Position numbers and translations under genes: made by a program. 64,000 nucleotides of DNA from Sulfurimonas sp. (GTDB lineage: Bacteria; Campylobacterota; Campylobacteria; Campylobacterales; Sulfurimonadaceae). The stretch covers positions 1 to 64,000 of the forward strand of contig JAOFSE010000009.1 in NCBI GenBank assembly GCA_028044295.1, given 5' to 3'. Below the pieces are notes generated by a model. That model saw nothing but the letters and a program-made list of their open reading frames with translations. It was not told where the DNA came from and ran no database searches. Shown here one piece after another: positions 9,113 through 17,525 of the stretch (position 1 is its first letter; each line of letters begins with the position of its first letter).

Positions 9113-11281
9113 ATGAATGAAAAAGATGTCGTACGTAAAGTGTTAGACCTAGAAACTACAGAAGAAATACCAATTACTTCAAAGCAATATAATCAAATTT
9201 TAGAGATTCAACAAACTATTTTAGAAATGCTATCAGCTGATAAACAAATTATCGATGCACTAAATCGTCTCTGTAATCTAGCAGAGAGTCTACTCCCAAA
9301 TTCAGTAGCTTCTATAATGATTAAAAGTGAAAAAGATGCTCTGCTTAATGTTCTAGCCGCACCATCAATACCAGAAATAGGTCATAATGCCTTAGCATGT
9401 TTAAAACCGGGTCCTGGCGGTGGTTCATGCGGGAATGCTGTTTTTAAAAATGAACCTCAATATGTACAAGATACTTTTCAGGATGACAGATGGTCTGAGC
9501 TAAGACATATTGCTTATGACTTTAACCTATGTTCATGCTGGTCAATGCCCGTAAAGGATAAAAATGGAGAAGCAATTGGATCATTTGCTCTTTCGTCTTT
9601 TGAACATAGGACACCATCTTTATTTCATAAAAAGCTACTTGAAACTGCTGCATCAATAGTAAGCATTGCATTAAATAAAAAAGATACTGAAAACCGTATT
9701 AAACTTTTTTACTCTGCGATGCAAAATGCAACAGAGCCCATGCTCATCACAAACCACTACAACAATATCATTGAAGTAAACAGTGCTTTTGAAAAGTGCT
9801 ACGGAGTAAAAGCAGAAGATCTTCTTGGTAAAAATCCATCAACAGTTTCATCAGGCAAACATAATAAAGAGTTTTATGAAAACATGTGGAATGAAATCAA
9901 CGCCAACTCTCATTGGACCGGTGAAATTATAAACAAACATACAAATGGTACTGAGGTTACTCAATGGATGAGTATAAGCTCTACTAACAATAGCGTTGGA
10001 GATGATGAGCATAACTACTTAGCAATCTTTAGTGATTTAACAGAGTTGAAGCAATCACAAGAAAAAGTTGAGTATATGGCATATCATGACACCCTTACTA
10101 AACTTTATAACAAAACCCACCTTGAATATATTTTGAAAGAAGATAAAGAGCATTGTCTAATGATGATGAATATTAATAACTTTAGCTATATAAATACAAA
10201 CTATGGTTTTAGTGTAGGTGATAAACTACTTATTAAACTTGCTGAACTTCTTAACTACAAGTTTGGTAATGACAATATATACCGCATTAACTCTGATGAG
10301 TTTGCCATTCTTTATGACATAAATGTAAATATAGAGAAAAACATAGCCCAAATAAAGAACTACTTCTATAATACCTCTTTAGATATTGATGGAGTATCTA
10401 TAAAAGTAACATTTTGTTATGGAGCTTCTTATGGAAATGAAAATATACTTAGAAACACTTCTATTGCTCTAAAACAGGCTAAAAGAAATGGTAAGAACCA
10501 TTCATATATTTATAACCCTGAGACAGATAGCATTAACGATGATCACCGAGCAGCTTTCATAGAATCAAATGCTACTCTTTACAAGGCATTAGAACAAGAT
10601 AATATAGTTCCATATTTTCAAGGCATTAGAGATAATAAAACTGGCGAGATAACAAAGTTTGAAGTACTAGCTAGAATTGAGCAAGATGAAAAAATAATTT
10701 CTCCTTATTACTTTCTTGAACCAGCTGAGCTCTCTGGTTTACTTCCAGAAATAACAAAAACTATTATAGATAAAAGTTTTAAAATTATGTCAAAAAATGA
10801 TTATACTTTTTCAATCAACATCACAGAAGATGACCTTAGTAGAAACTACTTAAAACATCTTCTTGCTAAAAAAGTAAAAGAATACAATATAGACCCTAAA
10901 CGTGTAATCCTAGAAATTCTAGAAGGTGTTAGCGCCTCTGGTAAAAACAACCAAACTGAACAGTTAAACATCTTAAAAGAGAGAGGTTTTTCTATAGCCA
11001 TAGATGATTTTGGTACAGAATATTCGAACTTTGAGAGAATCCTTGACCTTGAAATTGACTACTTAAAAATTGATGCAAAATACATTAAAGATATACATAA
11101 AAATAAAAAAAGTTATGAGATAGCAAAAGCAATCGCATTCTTTGCTAAAAATGCAGGAATACCATGTATTGCAGAATTTGTACATACTGAAGAAGTACAA
11201 GATATTATTTTAGAATTAGAGATAGATTATTCACAAGGGTTTTACTTCTCTGAACCGAGTTCTAAGCCTATAAATATTTAA
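9113..11281 (+). CDS. GAF-PAS-GGDEF(degenerate)-EAL protein
   Basis: A 722-residue cytoplasmic c-di-GMP protein. Domains in order: GAF (about 27-190, with Cys-rich CLKPGPGGGSCGNAVF and CSCWSMPV stretches), PAS (about 195-315), GGDEF (about 325-475) and EAL (about 495-722). The GGDEF signature is NSDEF, so cyclase activity is probably lost. The EAL domain reads EVLARI, then NITEDDL, EILEG, IDDFGTEYSNF, YLKIDAKYI and SQGFYFSEP, keeping most catalytic positions, so it is more likely a phosphodiesterase or receptor. It converges with the EAL-HDOD gene, overlapping by 4 bases at the stop codons. An AT-rich promoter region with TATAAT near 9082 lies upstream. Confidence 0.92.
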   Translation: MNEKDVVRKVLDLETTEEIPITSKQYNQILEIQQTILEMLSADKQIIDALNRLCNLAESLLPNSVASIMIKSEKDALLNVLAAPSIPEIGHNALACLKPGPGGGSCGNAVFKNEPQYVQDTFQDDRWSELRHIAYDFNLCSCWSMPVKDKNGEAIGSFALSSFEHRTPSLFHKKLLETAASIVSIALNKKDTENRIKLFYSAMQNATEPMLITNHYNNIIEVNSAFEKCYGVKAEDLLGKNPSTVSSGKHNKEFYENMWNEINANSHWTGEIINKHTNGTEVTQWMSISSTNNSVGDDEHNYLAIFSDLTELKQSQEKVEYMAYHDTLTKLYNKTHLEYILKEDKEHCLMMMNINNFSYINTNYGFSVGDKLLIKLAELLNYKFGNDNIYRINSDEFAILYDINVNIEKNIAQIKNYFYNTSLDIDGVSIKVTFCYGASYGNENILRNTSIALKQAKRNGKNHSYIYNPETDSINDDHRAAFIESNATLYKALEQDNIVPYFQGIRDNKTGEITKFEVLARIEQDEKIISPYYFLEPAELSGLLPEITKTIIDKSFKIMSKNDYTFSINITEDDLSRNYLKHLLAKKVKEYNIDPKRVILEILEGVSASGKNNQTEQLNILKERGFSIAIDDFGTEYSNFERILDLEIDYLKIDAKYIKDIHKNKKSYEIAKAIAFFAKNAGIPCIAEFVHTEEVQDIILELEIDYSQGFYFSEPSSKPINI

Positions 11282-12528
11282 ATTTTACAAAAATTATTTT
11301 CAAAGGCTGTAACTTCTTGCATAGATTTTATGGTTAATTCATCCATAACACTATCGTGCAGGTTATATTTCTTTACAAATTTCTCAATTCCATGAGTATT
11401 AAACTCCTCAATATTCCGAATAAGTGCATAGATATCACCAAGTATTCCTTCATCACGTAGTAGTGCATTACTTACTACATCATCGATATTCATATCATCA
11501 AGAATAATCTCTAATTCTACTCCAAAAATTGTGTCTATGAGTGATAAAACACCGACAAAATAAGCTTGACCCAAGGTATTACTTCCGCACTCAGGTTCCA
11601 CGATTTTCAGTAAACACTCCATCATCTCTGTTCTATGCTTTACCATTAACATAAGTGGAGATAATGTAGGTGTTTTCGAAACAGACTTTGAGTAAATCAT
11701 AAGCATTAGCCATTGTGCAAGTGGTGTTCTACCAACCAATGTTAAAACATGATGAATAGATGCAATTCTCTTTTTAAAGTGAAAAGCACATGAATTTATA
11801 TACTGCAATAGCTGAACAGTAATAGCATAGTTTTTTTCAAACTCTGCAGTTAATTCATCTATGTTTGTATCTTCCATCAAAAGAGTGTACAAGTGTAAAA
11901 TATTTGCTTGAGCTGGGTCATATGTCTTACTCTCGAAAATCTTCGGTTTAGAGAAAAAATAACCCTGGAACAGATCACATCCAAACTCTTTAGCTAAGGT
12001 GTATGTTTCTTCATCTTCAATCTTTGTCGCTACTACTTTAATATCATGCTTTCTAAGTGCATCAATAATGCTATAAATATCGTTGTCATCTTTGAACTCT
12101 TTATCAAAATCAATTTTCACATAAGAGATAGTATATAAGATTTTAAGGTATTTATTGAAGCTTGTATCATCAAATAAGATATCGTTTATCGCAAGCGTAT
12201 AGCCCTTTTCCTTTAACTGTTCAAACCTTTCAACAGTTCGCTCAGTAATATCTACAGCTACAATAGAAAATATAAAAAAGTTGTTTGGAATTGTAAAAAT
12301 CAAGTCACTCATCAAAAACTTCTCATCTATCTTTATAAAAGCTTTTCTATCACCTAAAATATCAGACGTTCCAAACTTATTTAACACACTATTTATAACA
12401 GCAGCACTAACATAACGGTTGCTTGTACCTTCTTTTTCTTCATGTCCTTCTCTGTAGAGAACTTCATAGGAATTTAACTCACCATCAATATCTAAAATTG
12501 GTTGTCTTCCCAAGTATACATTTGACAT
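11278..12528 (-). CDS. EAL-HDOD (YuxH-type) signalling protein
   Basis: A 416-residue cytoplasmic protein. The N-terminal 200 residues form an EAL-like domain starting LGRQPILDIDGELNSYEVLYR and ending GCDLFQGYFFSKPK; the E-x-L and DDFG residues of active phosphodiesterases are altered (EVL; NDILFDD), so it is probably non-catalytic. The rest (about 205-410) is an HDOD domain (LLQYINSCAFHFKKRIASIHHVLTLVGRTPLAQWL). Family members such as Vibrio CdgJ control motility. A strong Shine-Dalgarno (GAGGGG) precedes the ATG. It converges with the other EAL gene, which makes a two-gene c-di-GMP cluster. Confidence 0.9.
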   Translation of the reverse strand: MSNVYLGRQPILDIDGELNSYEVLYREGHEEKEGTSNRYVSAAVINSVLNKFGTSDILGDRKAFIKIDEKFLMSDLIFTIPNNFFIFSIVAVDITERTVERFEQLKEKGYTLAINDILFDDTSFNKYLKILYTISYVKIDFDKEFKDDNDIYSIIDALRKHDIKVVATKIEDEETYTLAKEFGCDLFQGYFFSKPKIFESKTYDPAQANILHLYTLLMEDTNIDELTAEFEKNYAITVQLLQYINSCAFHFKKRIASIHHVLTLVGRTPLAQWLMLMIYSKSVSKTPTLSPLMLMVKHRTEMMECLLKIVEPECGSNTLGQAYFVGVLSLIDTIFGVELEIILDDMNIDDVVSNALLRDEGILGDIYALIRNIEEFNTHGIEKFVKKYNLHDSVMDELTIKSMQEVTAFENNFCKI

Positions 12529-12555
12529 GATTGCACCCCTCTCTTAGTTTGAAAT

Positions 12556-12561
12556 ATTATA
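12556..12561 (-). promoter_or_regulatory. -10 box for the EAL-HDOD gene
   Basis: TATAAT on the minus strand, 27 bases before the start codon at 12528. It overlaps the stop of the upstream methyltransferase gene. Confidence 0.5.
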
Positions 12562-13345
12562 AGATTTTTTTGCTATTTTTTAACTGATACATAATTATTG
12601 ATGCTGCAGTTGCAACATTGAAACTTCTTATGCCTTCTATCATTTCAATAGTCACTATTTCATCACATACTTTTATAACCTTATCAGACAGGCCTTTTCC
12701 TTCATGTCCCATTATAAGTACCCACTTTGAAGGAATATTTAGTTCTATAAGTGGAGTTGAGTCTTGCGTTACTTCAGCAGCTAAAATCTTATAACCACTG
12801 TTCTTTAAACTCTCTATAGTCTTAAAAATATCATCATATATACTTACATGTAACTTCGATATATGCCCCATAGAAACGCGTAATGCCCTTCTAGCATAAG
12901 GGTGTGGAGCCTCTTTTGGAAGTAAGTAAGAGTTTACACCTAGAGCTGCTGCACTTCTTGCTATTGAACCTACATTTTCTGTTGATGTTATCTCATCTAG
13001 CATTATTATGTTGTCATCTAACTCATCTAATTGTGACTCTTTTGGACGGATACCATGAAGCATACAGTTATGATGAATTTTGTGACCAACAATACTCTCC
13101 ATCTCTTTTTTACTTATAACAAAAAGCTTCTCGATATCTTTTTGTGAGACTAAAGACTCAAACTCTTCATAGTAATCACGAGTAGCTAAAATACTCTTTA
13201 CATGTAGGTCTGATTCTAAGAGTATATTTACTACTTTTGGGGAGTCTGCTATAAAGCTGTTGTCCTCTGTAAAAGCATTTTCTCTTAGCTTGTGATATAT
13301 CTCGAGCTCATTTGTGTGAGAGCTGTCCACTTCTATTAGTTTCAT
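12557..13345 (-). CDS. SpoU/TrmH-family RNA 2'-O-methyltransferase
   Basis: A 262-residue protein of the SPOUT class. The C-terminal domain shows the three SpoU motifs: NVGSIARSAAALGV (motif 1), IMGHEGKGLSD (motif 2) and IEMIEGIRSFNVATAASIIMYQL (motif 3), which form the knotted SAM site. The N-terminal 110 residues resemble an RNA-substrate domain. The target RNA position cannot be decided from sequence. The start is ATG at 13345 (MKLIEVDSS); the open frame runs 40 codons further but that stretch is hydrophobic and unlike the family. TATAAT ends 7 bases before this ATG and there is no Shine-Dalgarno, so the mRNA may be leaderless. Confidence 0.88.
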   Translation of the reverse strand: MKLIEVDSSHTNELEIYHKLRENAFTEDNSFIADSPKVVNILLESDLHVKSILATRDYYEEFESLVSQKDIEKLFVISKKEMESIVGHKIHHNCMLHGIRPKESQLDELDDNIIMLDEITSTENVGSIARSAAALGVNSYLLPKEAPHPYARRALRVSMGHISKLHVSIYDDIFKTIESLKNSGYKILAAEVTQDSTPLIELNIPSKWVLIMGHEGKGLSDKVIKVCDEIVTIEMIEGIRSFNVATAASIIMYQLKNSKKIL

Positions 13346-13352
13346 AAGTATA

Positions 13353-13358
13353 ATTATA
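13353..13358 (-). promoter_or_regulatory. -10 box immediately upstream of the SpoU methyltransferase (leaderless)
   Basis: TATAAT on the minus strand followed by 7 bases (TATACTT) and the ATG at 13345. No purine-rich ribosome site fits between them, so transcription would start at or near the start codon. Confidence 0.55.
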
Positions 13359-13415
13359 GTGTAGTATTTGTGTTGTTTAGATACACTTATGTTATAAAAC
13401 ACTAAGTAAGAGATA

Positions 13416-13784
13416 ATGAGCGAAGATAAATTTATACACGACAGTAAAACTCTACTCAAATTCATACAATACTACTGTGAACATAAACATGAGAATGAAT
13501 CCAAAGTACATGACACTCTCAAACTTTCATATGAAAATAATAGTTTAGATGTAACTCTTGAGTATAGCTTATGTAAAGAGTGTGAAAAGACTCTAAGCTA
13601 CTCATATACAAAACTTCAAGTATGTCCACATGAGGTAAAACCATCATGTAGAAAATGTGATGACCCTTGTTATGATAAAAAAGAGTGGAAACTTCTTGCT
13701 AAGATAATGAAATATAGCGGCATGAGATTTGGTCTTTTAAAGATAAAAAAACTATTTAAACTAACTGGAAAAAATAATGATTGA
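13416..13784 (+). CDS. YgbA-type (nitrous oxide-stimulated promoter) family protein
   Basis: A 122-residue soluble protein. It matches the YgbA_NO family pattern: an N-terminal YCEHKH, then LCKECEKTLSYSYTKLQVCPHEV, KPSCRKCDDPCYDKKEW and MKYSGMRFGLLKI. The conserved Cys and His residues could bind a metal. In enterobacteria ygbA is under NsrR (nitric oxide) control; here no NsrR-type site was recognised. Its last 8 bases overlap the start of rmuC, so translation is coupled. The start at 13416 is preceded by AAGTAAGAGATA. Confidence 0.85.
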   Translation: MSEDKFIHDSKTLLKFIQYYCEHKHENESKVHDTLKLSYENNSLDVTLEYSLCKECEKTLSYSYTKLQVCPHEVKPSCRKCDDPCYDKKEWKLLAKIMKYSGMRFGLLKIKKLFKLTGKNND

Positions 13785-15033
13785 ACTAACTTATACACTA
13801 ATAGGAATAATATTTGGAGGAGCTTTAGTATGGATAATTATAGCTAAACCTCTAAGAGAGAAACTAACACAAGAGCTAACAAGTTTTGCAAACATGACTA
13901 ACGAAAATGCTGTTTTAAAAGAACGTATGAGTAACTTAGAGCAAAAAGCTACCTCTGACTTAGCAAATGAAAAAAGAGTAAACCAAGATAAGCTCAAGAT
14001 GCTTGAACAAAATAAAGAGCAGATGAAGTTAGAGTTTAAAGAATTAGCTGACAACATTTTAAAATCAAATTCAAAAGAGTTCTCAACTCAAAACCAAGAG
14101 AGCCTTACTAAGATGATAACTCCTATGAAGGAGCAGTTTAATGAGTTTAAAAAACAGATAGATGATGTCTACATAAAAGAAGCAAAAGACCGTTCAGCTC
14201 TTCAAGCAGAAATCAAAAGCATCAAAGAGATAAATCATCAGATGAGTGCTGATGCTAAGAATCTTACAAATGCACTAAAGGGTGAGAGTAAAAAGCAAGG
14301 TGTTTGGGGGGAGATGATACTTGAGCGTGTACTTGAAAACTCAGGTCTACGTCTAGGTGAAGAGTATGATAGAGAAGTCTCGCTAGAACATGAGAGTGAT
14401 GGCAGTAGATACCGTCCGGATGTTGTCGTTCATCTACCAGACACAAGAGAAATCATCATAGATGCAAAAACTTCACTAACAGCTTATGAGCAGTACACAA
14501 CGGCTGAAGATGAAGAACAAAAAGAGAACTTTGCATCTCTACATGTAGCCTCGATGAAAAAGCATGTTAAAGAGCTAAGCGAGAAAGACTATACGAGTTT
14601 AAAAGGTTTAGAAACACTAGACTTTGTTTTTATGTTTGTTCCAGTTGAAAGTGCTCTTTTAATGGCTCTGGAGTATGACAATACTCTCTTTGACCATGCC
14701 TTTAAAAAGAATGTCATCATAGTAGGTCCAACAACTCTAATGGTGTCACTGCGTGCAGTTGAGAACTCATGGAAGTACGAGCACCAACAAAAAAATGCAC
14801 TTGACATTGCTAAACGTGCTGGACTTCTTTTTGATAAGTTTGTAGGCTTTGTAGAGTCAGTAGAAAAACTTGGAAAACAATTAGGAACTGCTCAAAAAAC
14901 TTACGATGACATCCACTCAAAAATGACTTCAGGAGCTGGAAGTGTAACAAGCCAGTTTGATAAACTAAAGAAACTTGGAGCTGCTGCTAGTAAAAAGTTA
15001 CCTGAACATATACAACGTAGGCTTGAGGAGTAA
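13777..15033 (+). CDS. rmuC: DNA recombination protein RmuC
   Basis: A 418-residue protein: an N-terminal membrane anchor (about residues 3-20), a long coiled coil to about residue 160, then the RmuC nuclease-like domain (KKQGVWGEMILERVLENSGL, SRYRPDVVVHLPDTREIIIDAKTSL, FVFMFVPVESAL, NVIIVGPTTLMVSLRAVENSW). The D...DAK residues are those of a PD-(D/E)XK-like fold. RmuC limits inverted-repeat rearrangements and may act on stalled or foreign DNA. The gene overlaps the YgbA-type gene and has no own promoter visible. Confidence 0.95.
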   Translation: MIELTYTLIGIIFGGALVWIIIAKPLREKLTQELTSFANMTNENAVLKERMSNLEQKATSDLANEKRVNQDKLKMLEQNKEQMKLEFKELADNILKSNSKEFSTQNQESLTKMITPMKEQFNEFKKQIDDVYIKEAKDRSALQAEIKSIKEINHQMSADAKNLTNALKGESKKQGVWGEMILERVLENSGLRLGEEYDREVSLEHESDGSRYRPDVVVHLPDTREIIIDAKTSLTAYEQYTTAEDEEQKENFASLHVASMKKHVKELSEKDYTSLKGLETLDFVFMFVPVESALLMALEYDNTLFDHAFKKNVIIVGPTTLMVSLRAVENSWKYEHQQKNALDIAKRAGLLFDKFVGFVESVEKLGKQLGTAQKTYDDIHSKMTSGAGSVTSQFDKLKKLGAAASKKLPEHIQRRLEE

Positions 15034-15038
15034 AGTCT

Positions 15039-15134
15039 ATGAGAATACTTCTACATGTAACTTTGCTACCGTCTTACTTTCTTAAATGTACTACTAAAGC
15101 AGATAGAACCCCATTTGCAATAATTAAGGAATAG
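15039..15134 (+). CDS. possible 31-residue leader peptide ORF
   Basis: A short open frame (MRILLHVTLLPSYF...) filling the gap between rmuC and the WD40 lipoprotein gene, with its stop 3 bases before the next start codon. GAGGAG lies 9-15 bases upstream but inside the end of rmuC. It contains one TACATGTA palindrome (15052). It could be a translated leader or chance; no homology is recognised. Confidence 0.25.
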   Translation: MRILLHVTLLPSYFLKCTTKADRTPFAIIKE

Positions 15135-15137
15135 AAA

Positions 15138-17525
15138 ATGAACATACATATACATATACATGTAATTTATCTTTTAGCAATTATTTTAATACTCTTAGGC
15201 TGCCAAGGACAACAGCCTAAGTCAAACATTTTAAAAACAGATCCCGCCATTACTAAACTACAAACCAAAGTAGCTAAAGCATTTGAAAATGCTCCAACTC
15301 TACATGTAAATAACTCTAAATGGTTTGATAGAGTAGAAAAACTACCTTTAACTATTATCACTACTGCATACATTGACAATGAAGCTACAAAAACTAAAGA
15401 GTATAAAATATACAAACAACTCATCAAAAAGATTGAAAAAGATATAACTATACTAGATAAATTATCTGGTAAAAAAATATCTGACAGATACTCTTCTGTT
15501 GAGTTTATAGACTACTCTAAATCAGAGTATGCAAAAGAGAAGTTTAATAGTTCCTATACTAATCGTTATGAAGAAAAATCTACTCTTACAGATGTCTTAC
15601 GTCCAGATGTAGAAAAACCAAGTCAAGAGCTTCTAATACGTCTTAACTACAAAGAGTTAAAAAAAGGTAATCTAACAATAGAAGGTTACAAAACTGTAAA
15701 ACAAAAAGATAGACCAAGAAACTCTTACTACTACACTCTAAGAAAAGAGAACTACAACAAACTCTCAAACACAGAACAAAAACAAGCAATAGCAAACTCA
15801 ATACTCGCAACGCTAGAACTTAGTATCCCAGAGTATACTTCAGTAGATAGAAAAGAGCTTGTTAAGGGTGGTGAAGTACATAGATTTATAACTCCGAATG
15901 AACAAGAAACTTACACAGGTACAGTATATTTACATGAGAGTGGTGGTGAAGCTGGGAAGCTTGAAAGTAAATTGCAGAACTTAGCAGAGAAGCAAAAGTT
16001 GTTTAACTCAGAAGATGAAATATTTAATCTTAGTCCTGGTACTAAAAGTGCAGTTTCTGTAGATGGCAAATATATTTTTGAATCTCCTTTATCAGTATGG
16101 GCATCAACTTGGACTACTATCCAAAAAGATATTAAGACAAGAAAAGAGATTAGAAGGTTTGATGGACTTATAATATCTTTTAGTCCAGATGGTCACTACC
16201 TTGTACTAAATAGTGGAGGGGCAATAAAATTATATGACTTAAATATTGGTAAGTTTATTGCAGTATTTAGTGGAGATACAAGTAAAATAGTATGGTCAGG
16301 GTTTACTGGTGATTCTAAATTATATATACAAAAGACTGATGATGGAATAGTTAAGGTATGGAATATAGAGACTACTAAGATACTAAATGCATATAAAAGA
16401 TTAGAAGATAGTTCAGATAATTATATTTTCCATTTAACAGAAGATAATAAGTATATATTGTCTGTAATGGAAGATGAAGTTCATAACCTAGTACTATTTG
16501 ATGTAAAAACTGGGAAAAATGTAAAAGCTTTTGATAAATATAGTAAAGGTAAAATTGAAATTCTTGATGTAACAAGTGATAATAAATATGTAGTTACATG
16601 TGATGATAAAAATACCTTGACACTCTGGTGTATGGAAGCAGGCAAAGAGATTAGAACTTTTAATGGACATAATGGTCTGATAACTGTACTGATGATAACA
16701 GCTAATAATAAATATGTCTTTACAGCTGATAACCTAAATACCTTGAAACTCTGGAGTATGGAAACTGGAGAAGAGATTAGGACCTTTAATGGACATGAAG
16801 GGATGATTAGTAAGATAATTATTACAAAAGATGATTCATATCTATTTTCTATCAGTCGAGACCAGACTATAAAGTTTTGGGATATTGAAAGTGCTGAATT
16901 ATTAAAAACATATAATGAAGGCAGTACAGATAATTATGCTACATTAGAAAATCCTATGTTGACAAATGATGGTAAATACCTGATATATACATATGGAACA
17001 GTAGAACAAGGGTTATTAACAGGGTCTCAAGTAGCTCAATTAATAAAATCTCCAATTCCATTTACAAAGAATGATAAACATAATTTAGAGATAGTCTTAC
17101 CAAATAAAATTAAAGAGCTAAAAAGCTATGCAAGTTACAGAGAAGATATAAGTAAACAAAACATTCTAACTACACCAATTACTAAAAAAGATATAGAAAC
17201 TTTAAAGTACTATGACTATCTACATGTAGATACTAAAACATTAAACCTACATGTAGTAAATAAAATAGTTTTAACTCTAAACTATAGCTTCTTAGACCCA
17301 GTTATATCTATGAGTTTTCAAGATAGTTATGCCAAAGAGATAGGAACAAAAGTAACTCAAATAAAACAAGCATATCAATTCACTTCAAATAAGAACTACT
17401 CACTTGGTGAACTCTTTTTTACAACAGCGTATAATTATGAAGAGGGTGGTTATAAAGTACTCTATGAAAAAGATAATATATTAGATGCTAAGTCAGAGTT
17501 TGAGGTTGTGGACAAAGAGTATTAA
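15138..17525 (+). CDS. WD40-repeat lipoprotein
   Basis: A 795-residue exported lipoprotein. The signal peptide is followed by a lipobox ILLGC (Cys about 22). Residues 30-290 form an unknown domain, probably two alpha/beta units. From about 300 to 610 there are irregular WD40 blades, clearest in the pairs LTLWCMEAGKEIRTFNGHNG, LKLWSMETGEEIRTFNGHEG and IKFWDIESAELLKTY, each about 42 residues apart. The C-terminal 150 residues are another unknown domain. Codon use becomes more AT-rich in the WD40 part than in flanking genes. It has AAGGAATAGAAA before the ATG. Its last 4 bases overlap the convergent GMC gene. The likely place is the periplasmic face of a membrane as a binding scaffold; the partner is unknown. 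Confidence 0.75.
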   Translation: MNIHIHIHVIYLLAIILILLGCQGQQPKSNILKTDPAITKLQTKVAKAFENAPTLHVNNSKWFDRVEKLPLTIITTAYIDNEATKTKEYKIYKQLIKKIEKDITILDKLSGKKISDRYSSVEFIDYSKSEYAKEKFNSSYTNRYEEKSTLTDVLRPDVEKPSQELLIRLNYKELKKGNLTIEGYKTVKQKDRPRNSYYYTLRKENYNKLSNTEQKQAIANSILATLELSIPEYTSVDRKELVKGGEVHRFITPNEQETYTGTVYLHESGGEAGKLESKLQNLAEKQKLFNSEDEIFNLSPGTKSAVSVDGKYIFESPLSVWASTWTTIQKDIKTRKEIRRFDGLIISFSPDGHYLVLNSGGAIKLYDLNIGKFIAVFSGDTSKIVWSGFTGDSKLYIQKTDDGIVKVWNIETTKILNAYKRLEDSSDNYIFHLTEDNKYILSVMEDEVHNLVLFDVKTGKNVKAFDKYSKGKIEILDVTSDNKYVVTCDDKNTLTLWCMEAGKEIRTFNGHNGLITVLMITANNKYVFTADNLNTLKLWSMETGEEIRTFNGHEGMISKIIITKDDSYLFSISRDQTIKFWDIESAELLKTYNEGSTDNYATLENPMLTNDGKYLIYTYGTVEQGLLTGSQVAQLIKSPIPFTKNDKHNLEIVLPNKIKELKSYASYREDISKQNILTTPITKKDIETLKYYDYLHVDTKTLNLHVVNKIVLTLNYSFLDPVISMSFQDSYAKEIGTKVTQIKQAYQFTSNKNYSLGELFFTTAYNYEEGGYKVLYEKDNILDAKSEFEVVDKEY

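Noticed and set aside
17221..17255. two close TACATGTA copies as a local operator pair
   Set aside because: They lie inside the WD40 gene's coding region, and similar pairs occur elsewhere by the general abundance of the palindrome.
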